In this document: positions 39,764 through 51,647 of the stretch, one piece after another
How positions within the stretch are numbered: the first letter of the stretch is position 1
Layout of the letters: every line of letters starts with the position of its first letter
Origin: Sphingomonas sp. LY54
GTDB taxonomy: Bacteria; Pseudomonadota; Alphaproteobacteria; Sphingomonadales; Sphingomonadaceae
Assembly: GCF_035594035.1 (NCBI RefSeq)
Contig: NZ_CP141588.1
Location: forward strand, 2,324,501 to 2,388,500
Direction: 5' to 3'
DNA: 64,000 nucleotides
Program-made: the position numbers and the translations under genes
Notes under the pieces: generated by a model
Seen by the model: only the letters and a program-made list of their open reading frames with translations
Database searches by the model: none
What the model was told of the DNA's origin: nothing

Positions 39764-40867
39764 TCAGCCGAGCCAGCTAATGATGGGCCGGCCCTGCGCA
39801 CGCACGCTCCACGCCTGCATCAGCCGCACGAAATGCACGACGAGCGAGATCAGGGTCCAGCCGGCGACCGCGACCAGGCCCCAATCGGGCCGGCCGACGA
39901 CCAGGCCGACCAGCAATATCACCATATTCGGGTTGCGGCGCGCGGTGATCAGGCGGAACCAGCTGTCGAAATGCTCCCAGACGTGGATGTGCATCCCGAA
40001 CTGCTTGATGAACGCGCCCTCGATCAGCCGCTGCAGCACGTAGCCGCCGACGATCACCGCCATCACCGCGTAGAAAAGCTCGTCGGACAGCGGCCGGCCG
40101 TAGGCGTGCAGGCCGATGCCCCAGGCGTACCACCAGAAAGGCGGGTGGACGAGATCGATGCCGTGGTCGAACACATTGCCCCACCAGGACGAGGTGATCG
40201 TGCAGCGCGCGAGCTTTCCGTCGACCGTGTCGAGCACCATGAAGACGAGGCCGGCGGCGAGCCCGGTCCAGAACCAGCCATAATAAAAGAGGAACGTGGC
40301 CGCGACGCACAATGCGGCGCCGACCGCCGTCACCATGTTCGGCGTGATCCCGAAGCGCGCGGCGATTCGGGTCAGGACCAGCGCCCATTCCGGCCAGAGA
40401 TATTTGGTGAGGACGTCGGTGACGCCCTTATAGGCGCCGAAATAGCTCGCCCGCTCCAGGCTGCGCACCGTTTCCGGCACGAGCCGGTCCATGAATGGCC
40501 GCTCGCGTTTGCGCAGTTCGTCGTTGGTCAGGCCCTCGCTATGCTCCTGCGCCACGATCGTGAGGCCGCCGGCGGCGTCCAGGGGCCGGTTTGCGGCCAT
40601 GGCCTCCCGGACCCGGGCGCGGTCGCCGGCCTCGGCGCAGTGGGCCAGCACCGGCACGCCGCCGAACGTGACGACGTGGTCCGGGCGCGCGGCGACGAAG
40701 CGGAGCCAGGTCGGGTCCCAGACGTAAGCGAGATTGGCGAGCACCACCGCGTCGGCATGATCGACCGGCGTCAGGCCCTGCGCCCGGACAATGCGGCCCA
40801 GCCGTTCGGCGGCGGTCAGCCCCCACAGCTTCGTCTCGTTCGCACCCACTCCCGCAATCGTCGTCAC
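39764..40867 (-). CDS. CDP-alcohol phosphotransferase with N-terminal extension (paralogue 2)
   Basis: A protein of about 367 residues from the GTG giving TTIAGVGANETKLWGL; an ATG 19 codons upstream is possible but the later start aligns with paralogue 1. Signature residues are D213, D216-G217, A220-R221, G230, D234 and D238. It shares long identical stretches with the copy at 2.8-3.9 kb, for example TKYLWPEWALVLTR, DTVDGKLARCTITSS and HPPFWWYAWG. The N-terminal half again has a degenerate nucleotidyltransferase-like segment. The polytopic C-terminal half is the catalytic membrane domain. Neighbours are a HIT protein (same strand) and two nucleotidyltransferases, which suggests a CDP-donor pathway for a phosphodiester headgroup. 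Confidence 0.87.
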   Translation of the reverse strand: MTTIAGVGANETKLWGLTAAERLGRIVRAQGLTPVDHADAVVLANLAYVWDPTWLRFVAARPDHVVTFGGVPVLAHCAEAGDRARVREAMAANRPLDAAGGLTIVAQEHSEGLTNDELRKRERPFMDRLVPETVRSLERASYFGAYKGVTDVLTKYLWPEWALVLTRIAARFGITPNMVTAVGAALCVAATFLFYYGWFWTGLAAGLVFMVLDTVDGKLARCTITSSWWGNVFDHGIDLVHPPFWWYAWGIGLHAYGRPLSDELFYAVMAVIVGGYVLQRLIEGAFIKQFGMHIHVWEHFDSWFRLITARRNPNMVILLVGLVVGRPDWGLVAVAGWTLISLVVHFVRLMQAWSVRAQGRPIISWLG

Positions 40868-40960
40868 GCCCAACACTCCGCAATCATGTCCGCTGCCGTT
40901 ATCGAGAGACCGGCGAGATACCAATAAGAGATATGGGACCGGGAGAGCGAGCCCGGCCGG

Positions 40961-42472
40961 CTAGAACAGCTCTTCCTGAACTTCGGCCGAGAAGCGGCCA
41001 CTGATGACCGCATCCTGCGCCCAGGCGAGGTCGGTCGCGAAATAGCGATCGGACACGTAAAAGGGGATCGCCTCCCGCACCTGGGTGGCGACCCGGTCGA
41101 GCGCGGCGGAGCTGCGCAGCGGCGCGTGGAAGTCGAGCCCCTGGACTGCGGCGAGCAGCTCGACGCCGATCACGCCGGCGGCATTGCGGGCGATCGTGCC
41201 GGCCTTGCGGGCCCCGTGCGTCGCCATCGAGACATGGTCTTCCTGGTTGGCCGAGGTCGGGATCGAATCGACGCTGGCCGGGAAGGCGAGGGTCTTGTTC
41301 TCGGACACCAGGGCCGCGGCGGTCACCTGGGCGATCATGAAGCCCGAATTGACGCCACTGTCCTCGACCAGGAAGGGCGGCAGGCCGCTCATCTTGGGAT
41401 CGACCAGAACGGCGGTGCGCCGCTCGGAGATCGATCCGACCTCGCACAGCGCCATGCTCAGCATGTCGGCGGCGAAAGCGACCGGCTGGGCGTGGAAATT
41501 GCCGCCCGAAATGGCCTCGTCGCCGAACAGGATCGGATTGTCGGTGACGGCATTGGCCTCGATCTCGAGCGTCCGTGCGGCGTTCTTCATCAGGTCGAGC
41601 GCGGCGCCCACCACCTGCGGCTGGCAGCGGAAGCTGTACGGGTCCTGCACCTTGTCGCAGTCGGCGTGCGAGGCGCGGATCGCGCTGCCCTCCAGCAAGG
41701 ATTTGATCGCGGCGGCGACGGCGATCTGGCCCGGCTGTCCGCGAACCTCGTGGAGGCGCGGGTCGAAGGCGGCATCGGTGCCCTTGAGCGCGTCAACCGA
41801 AAGCGCCCCGGCGATCACGCCGGAGGCGAGCACGCGCTCGCCGGTGAACAAGGCGTCGAGCGCGATCGCCGTCGACACCTGCGTGCCGTTGATCAGCGCC
41901 AGCCCTTCCTTGGGGCCGAGCACCAAAGGCTCGAGCGCGAGCCGGGCGAGCGCTTCCAACGCTGGCATGATCTCGCCCTGATAGGCGATCGTCCCTTCGC
42001 CGATCAGCGCGGCGCTCAAATGCGCGAGCGGAGCGAGGTCGCCCGAGGCGCCGACCGAGCCCTGGGCGGGGATGACGGGCAAGGCACCGGCCTCGAGCAG
42101 GACGAGCAGCCGGTGGACGACCATGCGGCGGACGCCGCTATGGCCACGGGCGAGGCCGATCACCTTCAGCGCCATCATCAGCCGGACGATGCGGGCCGGC
42201 AGCGCGTCGCCGAGGCCGCAGCTGTGCGACAATATCAGGTTGCGCTGCAGCTCGGCGAGCCGGTCGTCGGGGATGCGGGTCTGGGCGAGCAGGCCGAAGC
42301 CGGTGTTGACCCCGTAGACGGTGCGCCCGGACTGGACGATGCGGGCGACGGCATCGGCCGCCTCGTCGATCCGGATGTGCGCGTCCGGCTCAAGCTCGAC
42401 GGGCGCGCCGGCCCAGATCGCGCGAAGCTGGGCTAGGCTGACCTGGCCGGGGCGGAGGGTGACCATGCTCAT
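40961..42472 (-). CDS. hutH: histidine ammonia-lyase
   Basis: A 503-residue lyase that converts L-histidine to urocanate and ammonia. The MIO prosthetic-group tripeptide Ala-Ser-Gly lies in [15 protein letters not shown], and [14 protein letters not shown] and [16 protein letters not shown] are family signatures. The length is normal. It is the last gene of the minus-strand unit hutI-hutU-hutH; a 109-base gap containing an inverted REP-like element separates it from hutU. A separate start ATG at codon 1 (MSMVTLRPG) is well placed. Confidence 0.97.
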   Translation of the reverse strand: MSMVTLRPGQVSLAQLRAIWAGAPVELEPDAHIRIDEAADAVARIVQSGRTVYGVNTGFGLLAQTRIPDDRLAELQRNLILSHSCGLGDALPARIVRLMMALKVIGLARGHSGVRRMVVHRLLVLLEAGALPVIPAQGSVGASGDLAPLAHLSAALIGEGTIAYQGEIMPALEALARLALEPLVLGPKEGLALINGTQVSTAIALDALFTGERVLASGVIAGALSVDALKGTDAAFDPRLHEVRGQPGQIAVAAAIKSLLEGSAIRASHADCDKVQDPYSFRCQPQVVGAALDLMKNAARTLEIEANAVTDNPILFGDEAISGGNFHAQPVAFAADMLSMALCEVGSISERRTAVLVDPKMSGLPPFLVEDSGVNSGFMIAQVTAAALVSENKTLAFPASVDSIPTSANQEDHVSMATHGARKAGTIARNAAGVIGVELLAAVQGLDFHAPLRSSAALDRVATQVREAIPFYVSDRYFATDLAWAQDAVISGRFSAEVQEELF

Positions 42473-42481
42473 TCTCGCGCT

Positions 42482-42567
42482 CCGTTCGGGCTGAGTTTGT
42501 CGAAGCCCCTGCCTCTGCTCGCGGTGGACAAGGAAGACCAGGCCTTCGACAGGTTCAGGCCGAACGG
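42482..42567. repeat. REP-like inverted repeat between hutU and hutH
   Basis: The arm CCGTTCGGGCTGAGTTTGTC continues to GAAGCC at 42507 and is matched by GGCCTTCGAC...CCGAACGG at 42541-42567, a near-perfect 26-base inverted repeat with a 33-base loop. The wording CTTCGACAGGTTCAGGC is widespread in sphingomonad intergenic DNA as I know it. In the transcript it would fold into a long hairpin between hutU and hutH and may tune expression of hutH. Confidence 0.75.
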
Positions 42568-42581
42568 ATGGGCGGGAAGGG

Positions 42582-44246
<1,665 letters not shown>

Positions 44247-44277
44247 AGCTCGTCTCTCATTCGTGTGAACACCTGTT

Positions 44278-44358
44278 CGTCATTGCGAGGAGCGGAGCGA
44301 CGAAGCAATCCAGCTTCGCACCTGAAGGCTGGATTGCTTCGCTGCGCTCGCAATGACG
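44278..44358. repeat. REP-like inverted repeat between hutI and hutU
   Basis: CGTCATTGCGAG at 44278 is matched by CTCGCAATGACG ending at 44358, with inner arms GAAGCAATCCAG and CTGGATTGCTTC. The whole 81-base element folds into one long hairpin. It is the CGTCATTGCGAG-type palindromic element common in alphaproteobacterial intergenic regions and lies in the 117-base hutI-hutU gap. Confidence 0.75.
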
Positions 44359-44363
44359 GCAAT

Positions 44364-45569
44364 TCAACTATCCCGTCCGGCGACGATGCGCCGCTCGGGG
44401 CCGGGATGGCCGATCCAATAGCAGAGTTCCGCCGGCCGGCTGATCCGCCATACGCACAGATCGGCCGCCTTGCCGGCGGCGATCGTGCCGATCTCGTCCA
44501 AGTTGCCCAGGGCCCTGGCGCCCTCGCGCGTCATTCCCGCCAGCGCCTCTTCCGGGGTCAGGCGGAACAAGGTGCAGGCCATGTTGAGCATCAGCGTCGG
44601 CGAGAGCACCGGCGACGTGCCCGGATTGCAGTCGGTGGCGATCGCGATCGGGACCTTGTGCTTGCGCAGCAGGTCGAGCGGCGGCTTCCTAGTCTCGGAC
44701 AGCGCATAGAAGGCGCCGGGCAGCAAAACTGCGACCATGCCGGCGGCGGCCATCGCCGCGATGCCGGCTTCGTCGGCATGTTCGAGATGGTCGGCCGAAA
44801 GCGCGCGATATTCGGCGGCCAGCGCCGCGCCGTTCAAATTGCTCAATTGCTCGGCGTGGAGCTTGACCCGAAGGCCATGGCCCCTGGCTGCGTCGAACAG
44901 GGCGCGGACCTCGTCGGGCGTAAAGCCGATCCCCTCGCAAAAGGCGTCGACTGCCTCGGCGCGCCCGGCGGCGGCCGGGATCATCTCCTCGATCGCAAGC
45001 CGCACGAAATCCGCGCGCCTTTCCTTATATTCGGGCGGCAAGGCATGGAGGGCGAGCAAAGTCGGCGCGATGCGCACCTTCTCGCTCGCGCCCAGCGCCC
45101 TGGCCGCGTCCAGCATCCTAATCTCGGTCGCGGTGTCGAGCCCGTAGCCCGACTTGATCTCCACCGTGGTGGCGCCGCCGCGCATCAGCGCCTGCAATCG
45201 CGGCCGTGCCTGCTCGACCAGTTCCTCCAGCGAGGCTTCGCGCGTCGCCCGCACCGAGGAGAGGATTCCGCCGCCGGCGCGAGCAATCTCCTCATAGGTC
45301 GCGCCGCCGAGCCTCTGCTCATATTCGGCGGCGCGGTTGCCGCCGAAGACGAGGTGGGTGTGGCAGTCGACCAGGCCCGGCGTCACCCACGCCCCGCCCA
45401 TCGGCTCGACCGACCGGGCGCGGTTGCCGGCCAGCTCGACGCGGCGGCCGACGCGGAGGATGCGCCCGTCTTGAATCGCGATCGCGCCGTCCTCGATTGC
45501 GCCGAACGGGGCGTCGATCGAGGGATCCATCGTGGCGATATTGCAGTCTGTGATCAGCCGGTCCCACAT
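44364..45569 (-). CDS. hutI: imidazolonepropionase
   Basis: A 401-residue amidohydrolase that opens imidazolone propionate to N-formimino-L-glutamate. The metal site is visible in [20 protein letters not shown] (HxH), the Arg and [13 protein letters not shown] block, [20 protein letters not shown] and [10 protein letters not shown]. There is no signal peptide, in contrast to the amidohydrolase at 10.2-11.5 kb. It is the first gene of the hutIUH unit and is divergent from hutG, with only 41 bases between the two starts. Confidence 0.96.
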   Translation of the reverse strand: MWDRLITDCNIATMDPSIDAPFGAIEDGAIAIQDGRILRVGRRVELAGNRARSVEPMGGAWVTPGLVDCHTHLVFGGNRAAEYEQRLGGATYEEIARAGGGILSSVRATREASLEELVEQARPRLQALMRGGATTVEIKSGYGLDTATEIRMLDAARALGASEKVRIAPTLLALHALPPEYKERRADFVRLAIEEMIPAAAGRAEAVDAFCEGIGFTPDEVRALFDAARGHGLRVKLHAEQLSNLNGAALAAEYRALSADHLEHADEAGIAAMAAAGMVAVLLPGAFYALSETRKPPLDLLRKHKVPIAIATDCNPGTSPVLSPTLMLNMACTLFRLTPEEALAGMTREGARALGNLDEIGTIAAGKAADLCVWRISRPAELCYWIGHPGPERRIVAGRDS

Positions 45570-45610
45570 GGCTCGCCTATTGGCACGAAGCTGCCTAAAG
45601 GGTCAAAGCC

Positions 45611-46504
45611 ATGGACCCGCAATCCTCTCGATCCGCCTGGCCGCGCATGACCGACCTGTTCGTGGCCGAAGCCGCCGATCTGGCCCTGCTCGGCGCGCCG
45701 ATGTGCGAGGGCTCGGTGACGCCGGGCCGCTGCGATCTGGCGCCGGCCGCGATCCGCCAGGCGCTCAGCCGATTCAGCACCTACGATCTGGAAACGCGGC
45801 AGGAACTGGCGGTGGCGATCCGCGACGCCGGTGACGTGGCTTTGCGCGGGGCGATGCCGGCCGAGGGCTTCGCCCCGATCCGCGACGCGGCCGCCGCCTG
45901 CATCGCCGCCCACGGCCTCACCATCCTGCTCGGCGGCAACAATGCGGTGACCCGGCCGGCGGCGCACGGGCTCGGCGTGGCGTTGGGCAACGTCGGGCTG
46001 ATCACGCTCGACGCCCATTTCGACCTGCGCGAGACCGACGAGGGGCCGCGCAACGGCAATCCGATCCGCTGCCTGCTCGAGGACGGGCTGCCCGGCGCCA
46101 ATATCTGCCAGATCGGCCTCGCCCCGTTCGCCAACACCGCCAAGATGCACCGCGACGCCGAAGCGGCCGGGATCGGCGTCACCACCATTTCCGAATGCCG
46201 GCGGCGCGGGATCGTGCCCGTGCTGAAGGACGCGCTGGCGCGGATCGCCCATGCCGAGGTCGTGATGGTCGATTTCGACATCGACGTGATCGATCGGTCG
46301 CAATGCCCGGGCGCGCCCGGCGCGCGCCCCGGCGGCATGCCGGTCGAAATGTTCTTCGAAGCCGCGCGCTGGCTGGCCGCGCAGCCACGCGTGAGGCTCG
46401 TCGACCTGACCGAGTTCGATCCCTCGCTCGACGTCAGCGATATTACCGCGCTCACCGCCGCCCGCTGGGTCTGCGAGGTAGCGGCCGGCTTTGCGGCCCG
46501 CTAA
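45611..46504 (+). CDS. hutG: arginase-family formimidoylglutamase candidate with altered metal ligand
   Basis: A 297-residue ureohydrolase-fold protein that would release formamide from N-formiminoglutamate. Two metal motifs are normal: DAHFD (Asp134, His136, Asp138) and DFDIDVIDRS (Asp223, Asp225). The first motif, usually GGDHS, reads GGNNAVT, so the expected metal-binding His is Asn111. An ATG at codon 13 (MTDLFVAE) is an alternative start. It sits divergent from hutI and followed by the flavin reductase gene after nine bases. The location strongly supports a role in histidine degradation; whether the changed ligand alters metal use is open. Confidence 0.82.
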   Translation: MDPQSSRSAWPRMTDLFVAEAADLALLGAPMCEGSVTPGRCDLAPAAIRQALSRFSTYDLETRQELAVAIRDAGDVALRGAMPAEGFAPIRDAAAACIAAHGLTILLGGNNAVTRPAAHGLGVALGNVGLITLDAHFDLRETDEGPRNGNPIRCLLEDGLPGANICQIGLAPFANTAKMHRDAEAAGIGVTTISECRRRGIVPVLKDALARIAHAEVVMVDFDIDVIDRSQCPGAPGARPGGMPVEMFFEAARWLAAQPRVRLVDLTEFDPSLDVSDITALTAARWVCEVAAGFAAR

Positions 46505-46513
46505 GGCAGCCGG

Positions 46514-47002
46514 ATGAGCGAGAGTGATCCGGAGCTGGGCACGGCCTTCCGTCAGGCGATGCGCCGCGTCGCCTCCACCGTGAACGTGATCAGCATCTGC
46601 GCCGATGGCCAGCCGATGGGCATCACCGCCACGGCCATGTCGAGCTTGGCCATGGACCCGCCGAGCCTGCTCGTCTGCATCAACCGCGCCGCCCGGCTCC
46701 ACGCCTCGATGGAGGACGTGTCGCATTTCGGCGTCAACGTGCTGCACCGCGACCAGGAGGATCTCGCCCAGATGTTCGCCGACCGCGAGCGCCACGCTCT
46801 GCGCTTCGTCGAGGGCTGGGAGATGGACGGCGCCCGTCCGCCGCGCCTCGCCGACGCGCAGGCCTATCTGCTCTGCCGGCGCACCGACCACCACCAGTTC
46901 GGCACGCACAGCATCTTTATCGGCGTGGTCGAAAAGGTCGAGGTGCGGGAGGACGTGCATCCCTTGGTCTACCTCGACGGCCGCTACGGAAGCGTCAGCT
47001 GA
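46514..47002 (+). CDS. flavin reductase family protein
   Basis: A 162-residue protein of the flavin-reductase-like, FMN-binding split-barrel family: STVNVISICADGQPMGITAT, SLAMDPPSLLVCINRAARLH and FGTHSIFIGVVEKVEV. Such proteins reduce FMN/FAD with NAD(P)H for a two-component monooxygenase or act alone. No monooxygenase is adjacent. It starts 9 bases after the hutG stop and is probably cotranscribed, though a function in histidine degradation is not known to me. Confidence 0.85.
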   Translation: MSESDPELGTAFRQAMRRVASTVNVISICADGQPMGITATAMSSLAMDPPSLLVCINRAARLHASMEDVSHFGVNVLHRDQEDLAQMFADRERHALRFVEGWEMDGARPPRLADAQAYLLCRRTDHHQFGTHSIFIGVVEKVEVREDVHPLVYLDGRYGSVS

Positions 47003-47094
47003 GGCGCTAGGGTCGCGATCGGGCGCCCCCCTTGGGGTGGAACGCGGACGCTTGCCGGGATATCAAGGATCGGTCGATTTAAGGAGCGGAGCGC

Positions 47095-48162
47095 GTGCCG
47101 ATAGGTCGCTGCTGCCTGTCCGTCCTGTTGGGACTGACGCTGATGGCCTCGGCGGGCGACGGCGTGCGGGCCCAGGCCCCGCTGATCCGCAAGCCGCGCC
47201 CGGTGCCGCCCACGGAAATGCCTCCGCTGCCACCCGCGGTGATCGACGATACGCTCGCGATCGGCGGAGAAGACATCAACGCGCGCAAGGTCAACACGCG
47301 CATGACCATCGAGGTGCAGGTCAATGGCCGGGGGCCATACCGTTTTCTCGTCGACAGCGGCGCCGATACTTCGGCGATCGGCTTGCGCATCGCGCGTGAA
47401 TTGCAATTGCCGGTCGGTACGCCGGTGATCTTGCACGGGATGACCGCCAGCGCCGAGGTGGATCGCGTAATGGTCGAGGAGCTGTCGCTCGGTCAAAGCA
47501 CGATCAGGAATTTGCAGCTTCCCGCCTTGCGGGAACTGGACATGGGCGGCGAGGGCATGATCGGGATCGACGCGCTCGTCCAGCAGCGGCTGATGATGGA
47601 TTTCGAGAAGCGCCTGATCAAGGCCGAGGACGCACGCCGGCCGCCGCCGAAACTGCTCCCCGGCGACATCGTGGTGACGGCGCGACGCCGGCGCGGCCAA
47701 CTGATCCTGACCCAGGTCAGCGCGGCCGGCCTGTCGCTCGAGGCGGTGATCGATACCGGATCGGAGATTACTATCGGCAACCTGCCTCTCCGCGACCGGC
47801 TGATGCGGCGCCATCGCGACAAGTTCGTGACGGTTCCGGTGATCGGCGTCACCGGGGTGACGGCCCATTTGCAGCTGGCGCGCATCGGCGAGCTTCGCGT
47901 CGGTTCGGTCACCCTGCGCAATGTGCCTATGGCTTTCGCCGACGTGCCTCCCTTCACGGTGTTCGGCCTTGCGAAGGAGCCCGCTTTGCTGCTCGGGACC
48001 GACCTGCTCGAGACGTTCCGCCGGGTGTCGCTCGACTTCCGTGCCCGCAAGGTCCGCTTCCAGCTGAGGCGATGCGGCTCGACCGGGATCGTCATCAGCA
48101 CCCAGCCCTCCGCGATCACGCGCGTATCGTCGGGCGACAACAAGGAAGTGTGCCGCCGGTAG
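47095..48162 (+). CDS. exported protein with two retropepsin-like aspartic protease domains
   Basis: A 355-residue protein starting at GTG, with a signal peptide (CCLSVLLGLTLMASAGDGVR) and two copies of the aspartyl-protease active-site pattern: PYRFLVDSGADTSAIGLRIA (about residue 85) and LEAVIDTGSEITIGNLPLRD (about residue 220), each followed by a hydrophobic Gly-containing strand (GMIGIDALVQQR; LLLGTDLLETFR). A retropepsin is normally a homodimer with one Asp per chain; two copies in one chain suggest an internal pseudo-dimer. It is probably periplasmic. No substrate is known. It lies in a 93-base gap after the flavin reductase gene. Confidence 0.8.
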   Translation: MPIGRCCLSVLLGLTLMASAGDGVRAQAPLIRKPRPVPPTEMPPLPPAVIDDTLAIGGEDINARKVNTRMTIEVQVNGRGPYRFLVDSGADTSAIGLRIARELQLPVGTPVILHGMTASAEVDRVMVEELSLGQSTIRNLQLPALRELDMGGEGMIGIDALVQQRLMMDFEKRLIKAEDARRPPPKLLPGDIVVTARRRRGQLILTQVSAAGLSLEAVIDTGSEITIGNLPLRDRLMRRHRDKFVTVPVIGVTGVTAHLQLARIGELRVGSVTLRNVPMAFADVPPFTVFGLAKEPALLLGTDLLETFRRVSLDFRARKVRFQLRRCGSTGIVISTQPSAITRVSSGDNKEVCRR

Positions 48163-48179
48163 CAGCGCCAAGCCTCGCT

Positions 48180-48602
48180 TTATTGCTTGACGAACAGCTT
48201 CGCCGGGTCGGCCATCGCCTTGAATTCGAGCGCGTTGCCAGAGGGATCGAGGAAGAACATCGTCGCCTGCTCGCCGGGCAGGCCGCGGAAGCGGACATTG
48301 GGCTCGATCACGAATTGCGTGCCGGCGGCGGTGAGCCGGTCGGCCAGTTCCTGCCATTGCGCCATCGGCAGCACCGCGCCGAAATGCGGCACCGGCACGT
48401 CGTGGCCGTCGACCGGATTGTGGTGCGCGCGCGGCTTCGCGTCGGGCGAGAGATGCGTCACGATCTGGTGCCCGAAGAAATCGAAGTCGATCCACTGCGC
48501 ATCGCTGCGCCCTTCCGGGCAGCCGAGCAGTTCGCCGTAGAAAGCGCGGGCGGCGTCCAGGTCGTGGACTGGAAAGGCGAGGTGGAAGGGGGGGAGTGTC
48601 AT
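48180..48602 (-). CDS. VOC-family (glyoxalase/dioxygenase-like) protein
   Basis: A 140-residue protein with the paired beta-alpha-beta-beta-beta pattern of the vicinal oxygen chelate superfamily: [20 protein letters not shown] at the start and [20 protein letters not shown] at the end. His, His and Glu residues at the expected metal positions ([22 protein letters not shown]) are present. Substrate and activity are unknown. It is convergent with the aspartic protease gene and divergent from lnt (57 bases between start codons). Confidence 0.85.
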   Translation of the reverse strand: MTLPPFHLAFPVHDLDAARAFYGELLGCPEGRSDAQWIDFDFFGHQIVTHLSPDAKPRAHHNPVDGHDVPVPHFGAVLPMAQWQELADRLTAAGTQFVIEPNVRFRGLPGEQATMFFLDPSGNALEFKAMADPAKLFVKQ

Positions 48603-48659
48603 GCCGGCCTCTGTAACGCCGATTGAAAATCGCATCCATCCCACACATAGAAGCGCCGG

Positions 48660-50174
48660 ATGAAATTCCTCCTCCTTTCCCTGCTCGCAGGTCTCGCCGC
48701 CGCGCTCGGCTTCGCCCCGGTCGGCTGGTGGCCGCTCACCATCCTCGGCTTCGCAGCCTTGCTCTGGCTGATCGAGCAGGCCCCGTCGCTCCGCAGCGCG
48801 CTGGCGCGGGGCTGGTGGTTCGGCGCCGGCCATTTCGTCCTCGGCCTGAACTGGATCGCGACCGCCTTCACCTATCAGTCGGCGATGCCGGCCTGGCTCG
48901 GCTGGGTCTCCGTCGTCCTGCTCTCGCTCTATCTCGCCGTTTTTCCGGCGGTGGCGGCCGGGCTGGCCTGGCGCTGGGGCCGTGCGGACCGGCTGCGGCT
49001 CGTGCTCGTCTTCGCCGCCGCCTGGATCGTCACCGAATGGCTGCGCGCGGCCCTCTTCACCGGCTTCGCCTGGAACCCGGCTGGCGTATCTTTGCTGCCG
49101 ACGCAGGTCTCGCGCCTCGCCACCCTGATCGGCACCTATGGCCTTTCGGGCGTGACGATGCTGCTCGCTGGCTGCCTTCTGCTCCTGCTGGAGCGCGGCA
49201 TGCGTCGCGCGATCCTGCTCTTCTCAGCCCTCGCGGTCGCGACGGTGCTGGCGCCGCTCGCCTCGCCGCAGGCACCGGCGAAACCGGGCATTCGCCTCAC
49301 CATCGTCCAGCCCAATATCGGCCAGCAGGACAAATGGGAGGAGGGATTCCGCGAGCGCAACTTCGCCCGATTGCGGGAATTGTCGCGCTCCGACGATTCC
49401 GGCCCGCGCCTGCTGCTCTGGCCCGAGGCGGCGATCACCGATCCGCTCGAGGACGACCGCAAGGACCCTTATTATCGCGAGCGCACCTTCCGCCTGCAGA
49501 AGGAGGTCGGCGCCCTGCTCGGTCCGCAGGATCTGCTGCTCACCGGCGGCATCGCCTTCCATTCGGCTGACGGCGAGCGCGTGACCAGTGCCACCAACAG
49601 CGTGTTCGCGATGGACGCGCACGGCCATTCGCTCGCTCGCTACGACAAGGCGCATCTCGTACCTTATGGCGAGTATCTGCCGATGCGGCCGATCCTGTCG
49701 CGCCTCGGCCTCTCGCGCCTCGCCCCCGGCGACATCGATTTCGACGCCGGGCCGGGGCCGCGCACGATCGGCATTCCGGGCCTCGGCAAGGTCGGCTTCC
49801 AGATCTGCTACGAGATCATCTTCTCGGGCCAGGTGGTCGACCGCGCCAACCGCCCGGCCTTCCTGTTCAATCCGTCGAACGACGCGTGGTTCGGCGCCTG
49901 GGGCCCGCCCCAGCATCTCGCCCAGGCCCAATTGCGCGCGCTGGAAGAGGGGCTGCCAGTGTTGCGCTCGACGCCGACCGGCATCTCCGCGGTGATCGAT
50001 GCCGACGGGCAGGTGCTCCACAGCCTGCCGTGGCAGACTGCCGGCGTCATCGACGCGCGGCTGCCCGCGGCCAAGGCGCCAACGCCGTTCGCGCGCCTGG
50101 GCAACATCCTGCCGCTCCTGTTCGCGCTGATTCTGGTCGCCATCGCAATTGCTCTCGCGCGCAAACAGCGCTAG
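48660..50174 (+). CDS. lnt: apolipoprotein N-acyltransferase
   Basis: A 504-residue membrane enzyme that adds the third acyl chain to lipoproteins. Six N-terminal helices are followed by a nitrilase-fold domain with the catalytic triad: Glu in [13 protein letters not shown], Lys in [15 protein letters not shown] and Cys in [13 protein letters not shown]. One more helix ends the protein ([18 protein letters not shown]). The length matches the family. The gene lies upstream of metK with a 74-base gap. Confidence 0.96.
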   Translation: MKFLLLSLLAGLAAALGFAPVGWWPLTILGFAALLWLIEQAPSLRSALARGWWFGAGHFVLGLNWIATAFTYQSAMPAWLGWVSVVLLSLYLAVFPAVAAGLAWRWGRADRLRLVLVFAAAWIVTEWLRAALFTGFAWNPAGVSLLPTQVSRLATLIGTYGLSGVTMLLAGCLLLLLERGMRRAILLFSALAVATVLAPLASPQAPAKPGIRLTIVQPNIGQQDKWEEGFRERNFARLRELSRSDDSGPRLLLWPEAAITDPLEDDRKDPYYRERTFRLQKEVGALLGPQDLLLTGGIAFHSADGERVTSATNSVFAMDAHGHSLARYDKAHLVPYGEYLPMRPILSRLGLSRLAPGDIDFDAGPGPRTIGIPGLGKVGFQICYEIIFSGQVVDRANRPAFLFNPSNDAWFGAWGPPQHLAQAQLRALEEGLPVLRSTPTGISAVIDADGQVLHSLPWQTAGVIDARLPAAKAPTPFARLGNILPLLFALILVAIAIALARKQR

Positions 50175-50182
50175 GGGAACAC

Positions 50183-50202
50183 ATATAAGGATATCTTTAT
50201 AT
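50183..50202. promoter_or_regulatory. palindromic operator upstream of metK (SahR-like)
   Basis: ATATAAGGATATCTTTATAT is a 20-base palindrome with nine of ten base pairs symmetric, 46 bases before the metK start in an otherwise GC-rich genome. It closely resembles the ATATAAAGATATCTTTATAT type site reported for the ArsR-family S-adenosylhomocysteine regulator SahR in alphaproteobacteria. That attribution is from memory; no sahR gene is in the window. The palindrome is more likely an operator than an RNA element because it is a symmetric DNA site without a riboswitch core. Confidence 0.6.
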
Positions 50203-50248
50203 CCTAATGTCCCGTTCTCGTTGACCATCGAAAAGGCCCGGTTTCCTG

Positions 50249-51490
<1,242 letters not shown>

Positions 51491-51497
51491 TTCGCTT

Positions 51498-51638
51498 CCC
51501 CTCCCGCTCGCGGGAGGGGTCAAGCCGGCAGGTCCGTGCCCCGCACGGACCCGAGAAGCCGGCTTGAAGGGGTGGGCTAACCGCGCCTAAGGGGTCCGTG
51601 AATTTCCCACCCCCGGCCCCTCCCGCAAGCGGGAGGGG
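51498..51638. repeat. composite palindromic element between metK and trmB
   Basis: Three inverted repeats lie in tandem: CCCCTCCCGCTCGCGGGAGGGG (51498-51519); a nested pair TCAAGCCGGC/GCCGGCTTGA enclosing GGTCCGTGC/GCACGGACC (51520-51567); and CCCCTCCCGCAAGCGGGAGG plus GG at 51617-51638. The first and third are near-identical copies. The 5' arm could form a terminator for metK, but no T-run follows. It looks like a mobile or amplified palindromic element (REP-like) rather than a simple terminator. Confidence 0.65.
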
Positions 51639-51647
51639 AGGAGCCTT

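Noticed and set aside
50175..50248. SAM riboswitch before metK
   Set aside because: The gap is only 74 bases and the outstanding feature is a DNA-type symmetric palindrome; no SAM-I, SAM-II or SAM/SAH core was recognised.
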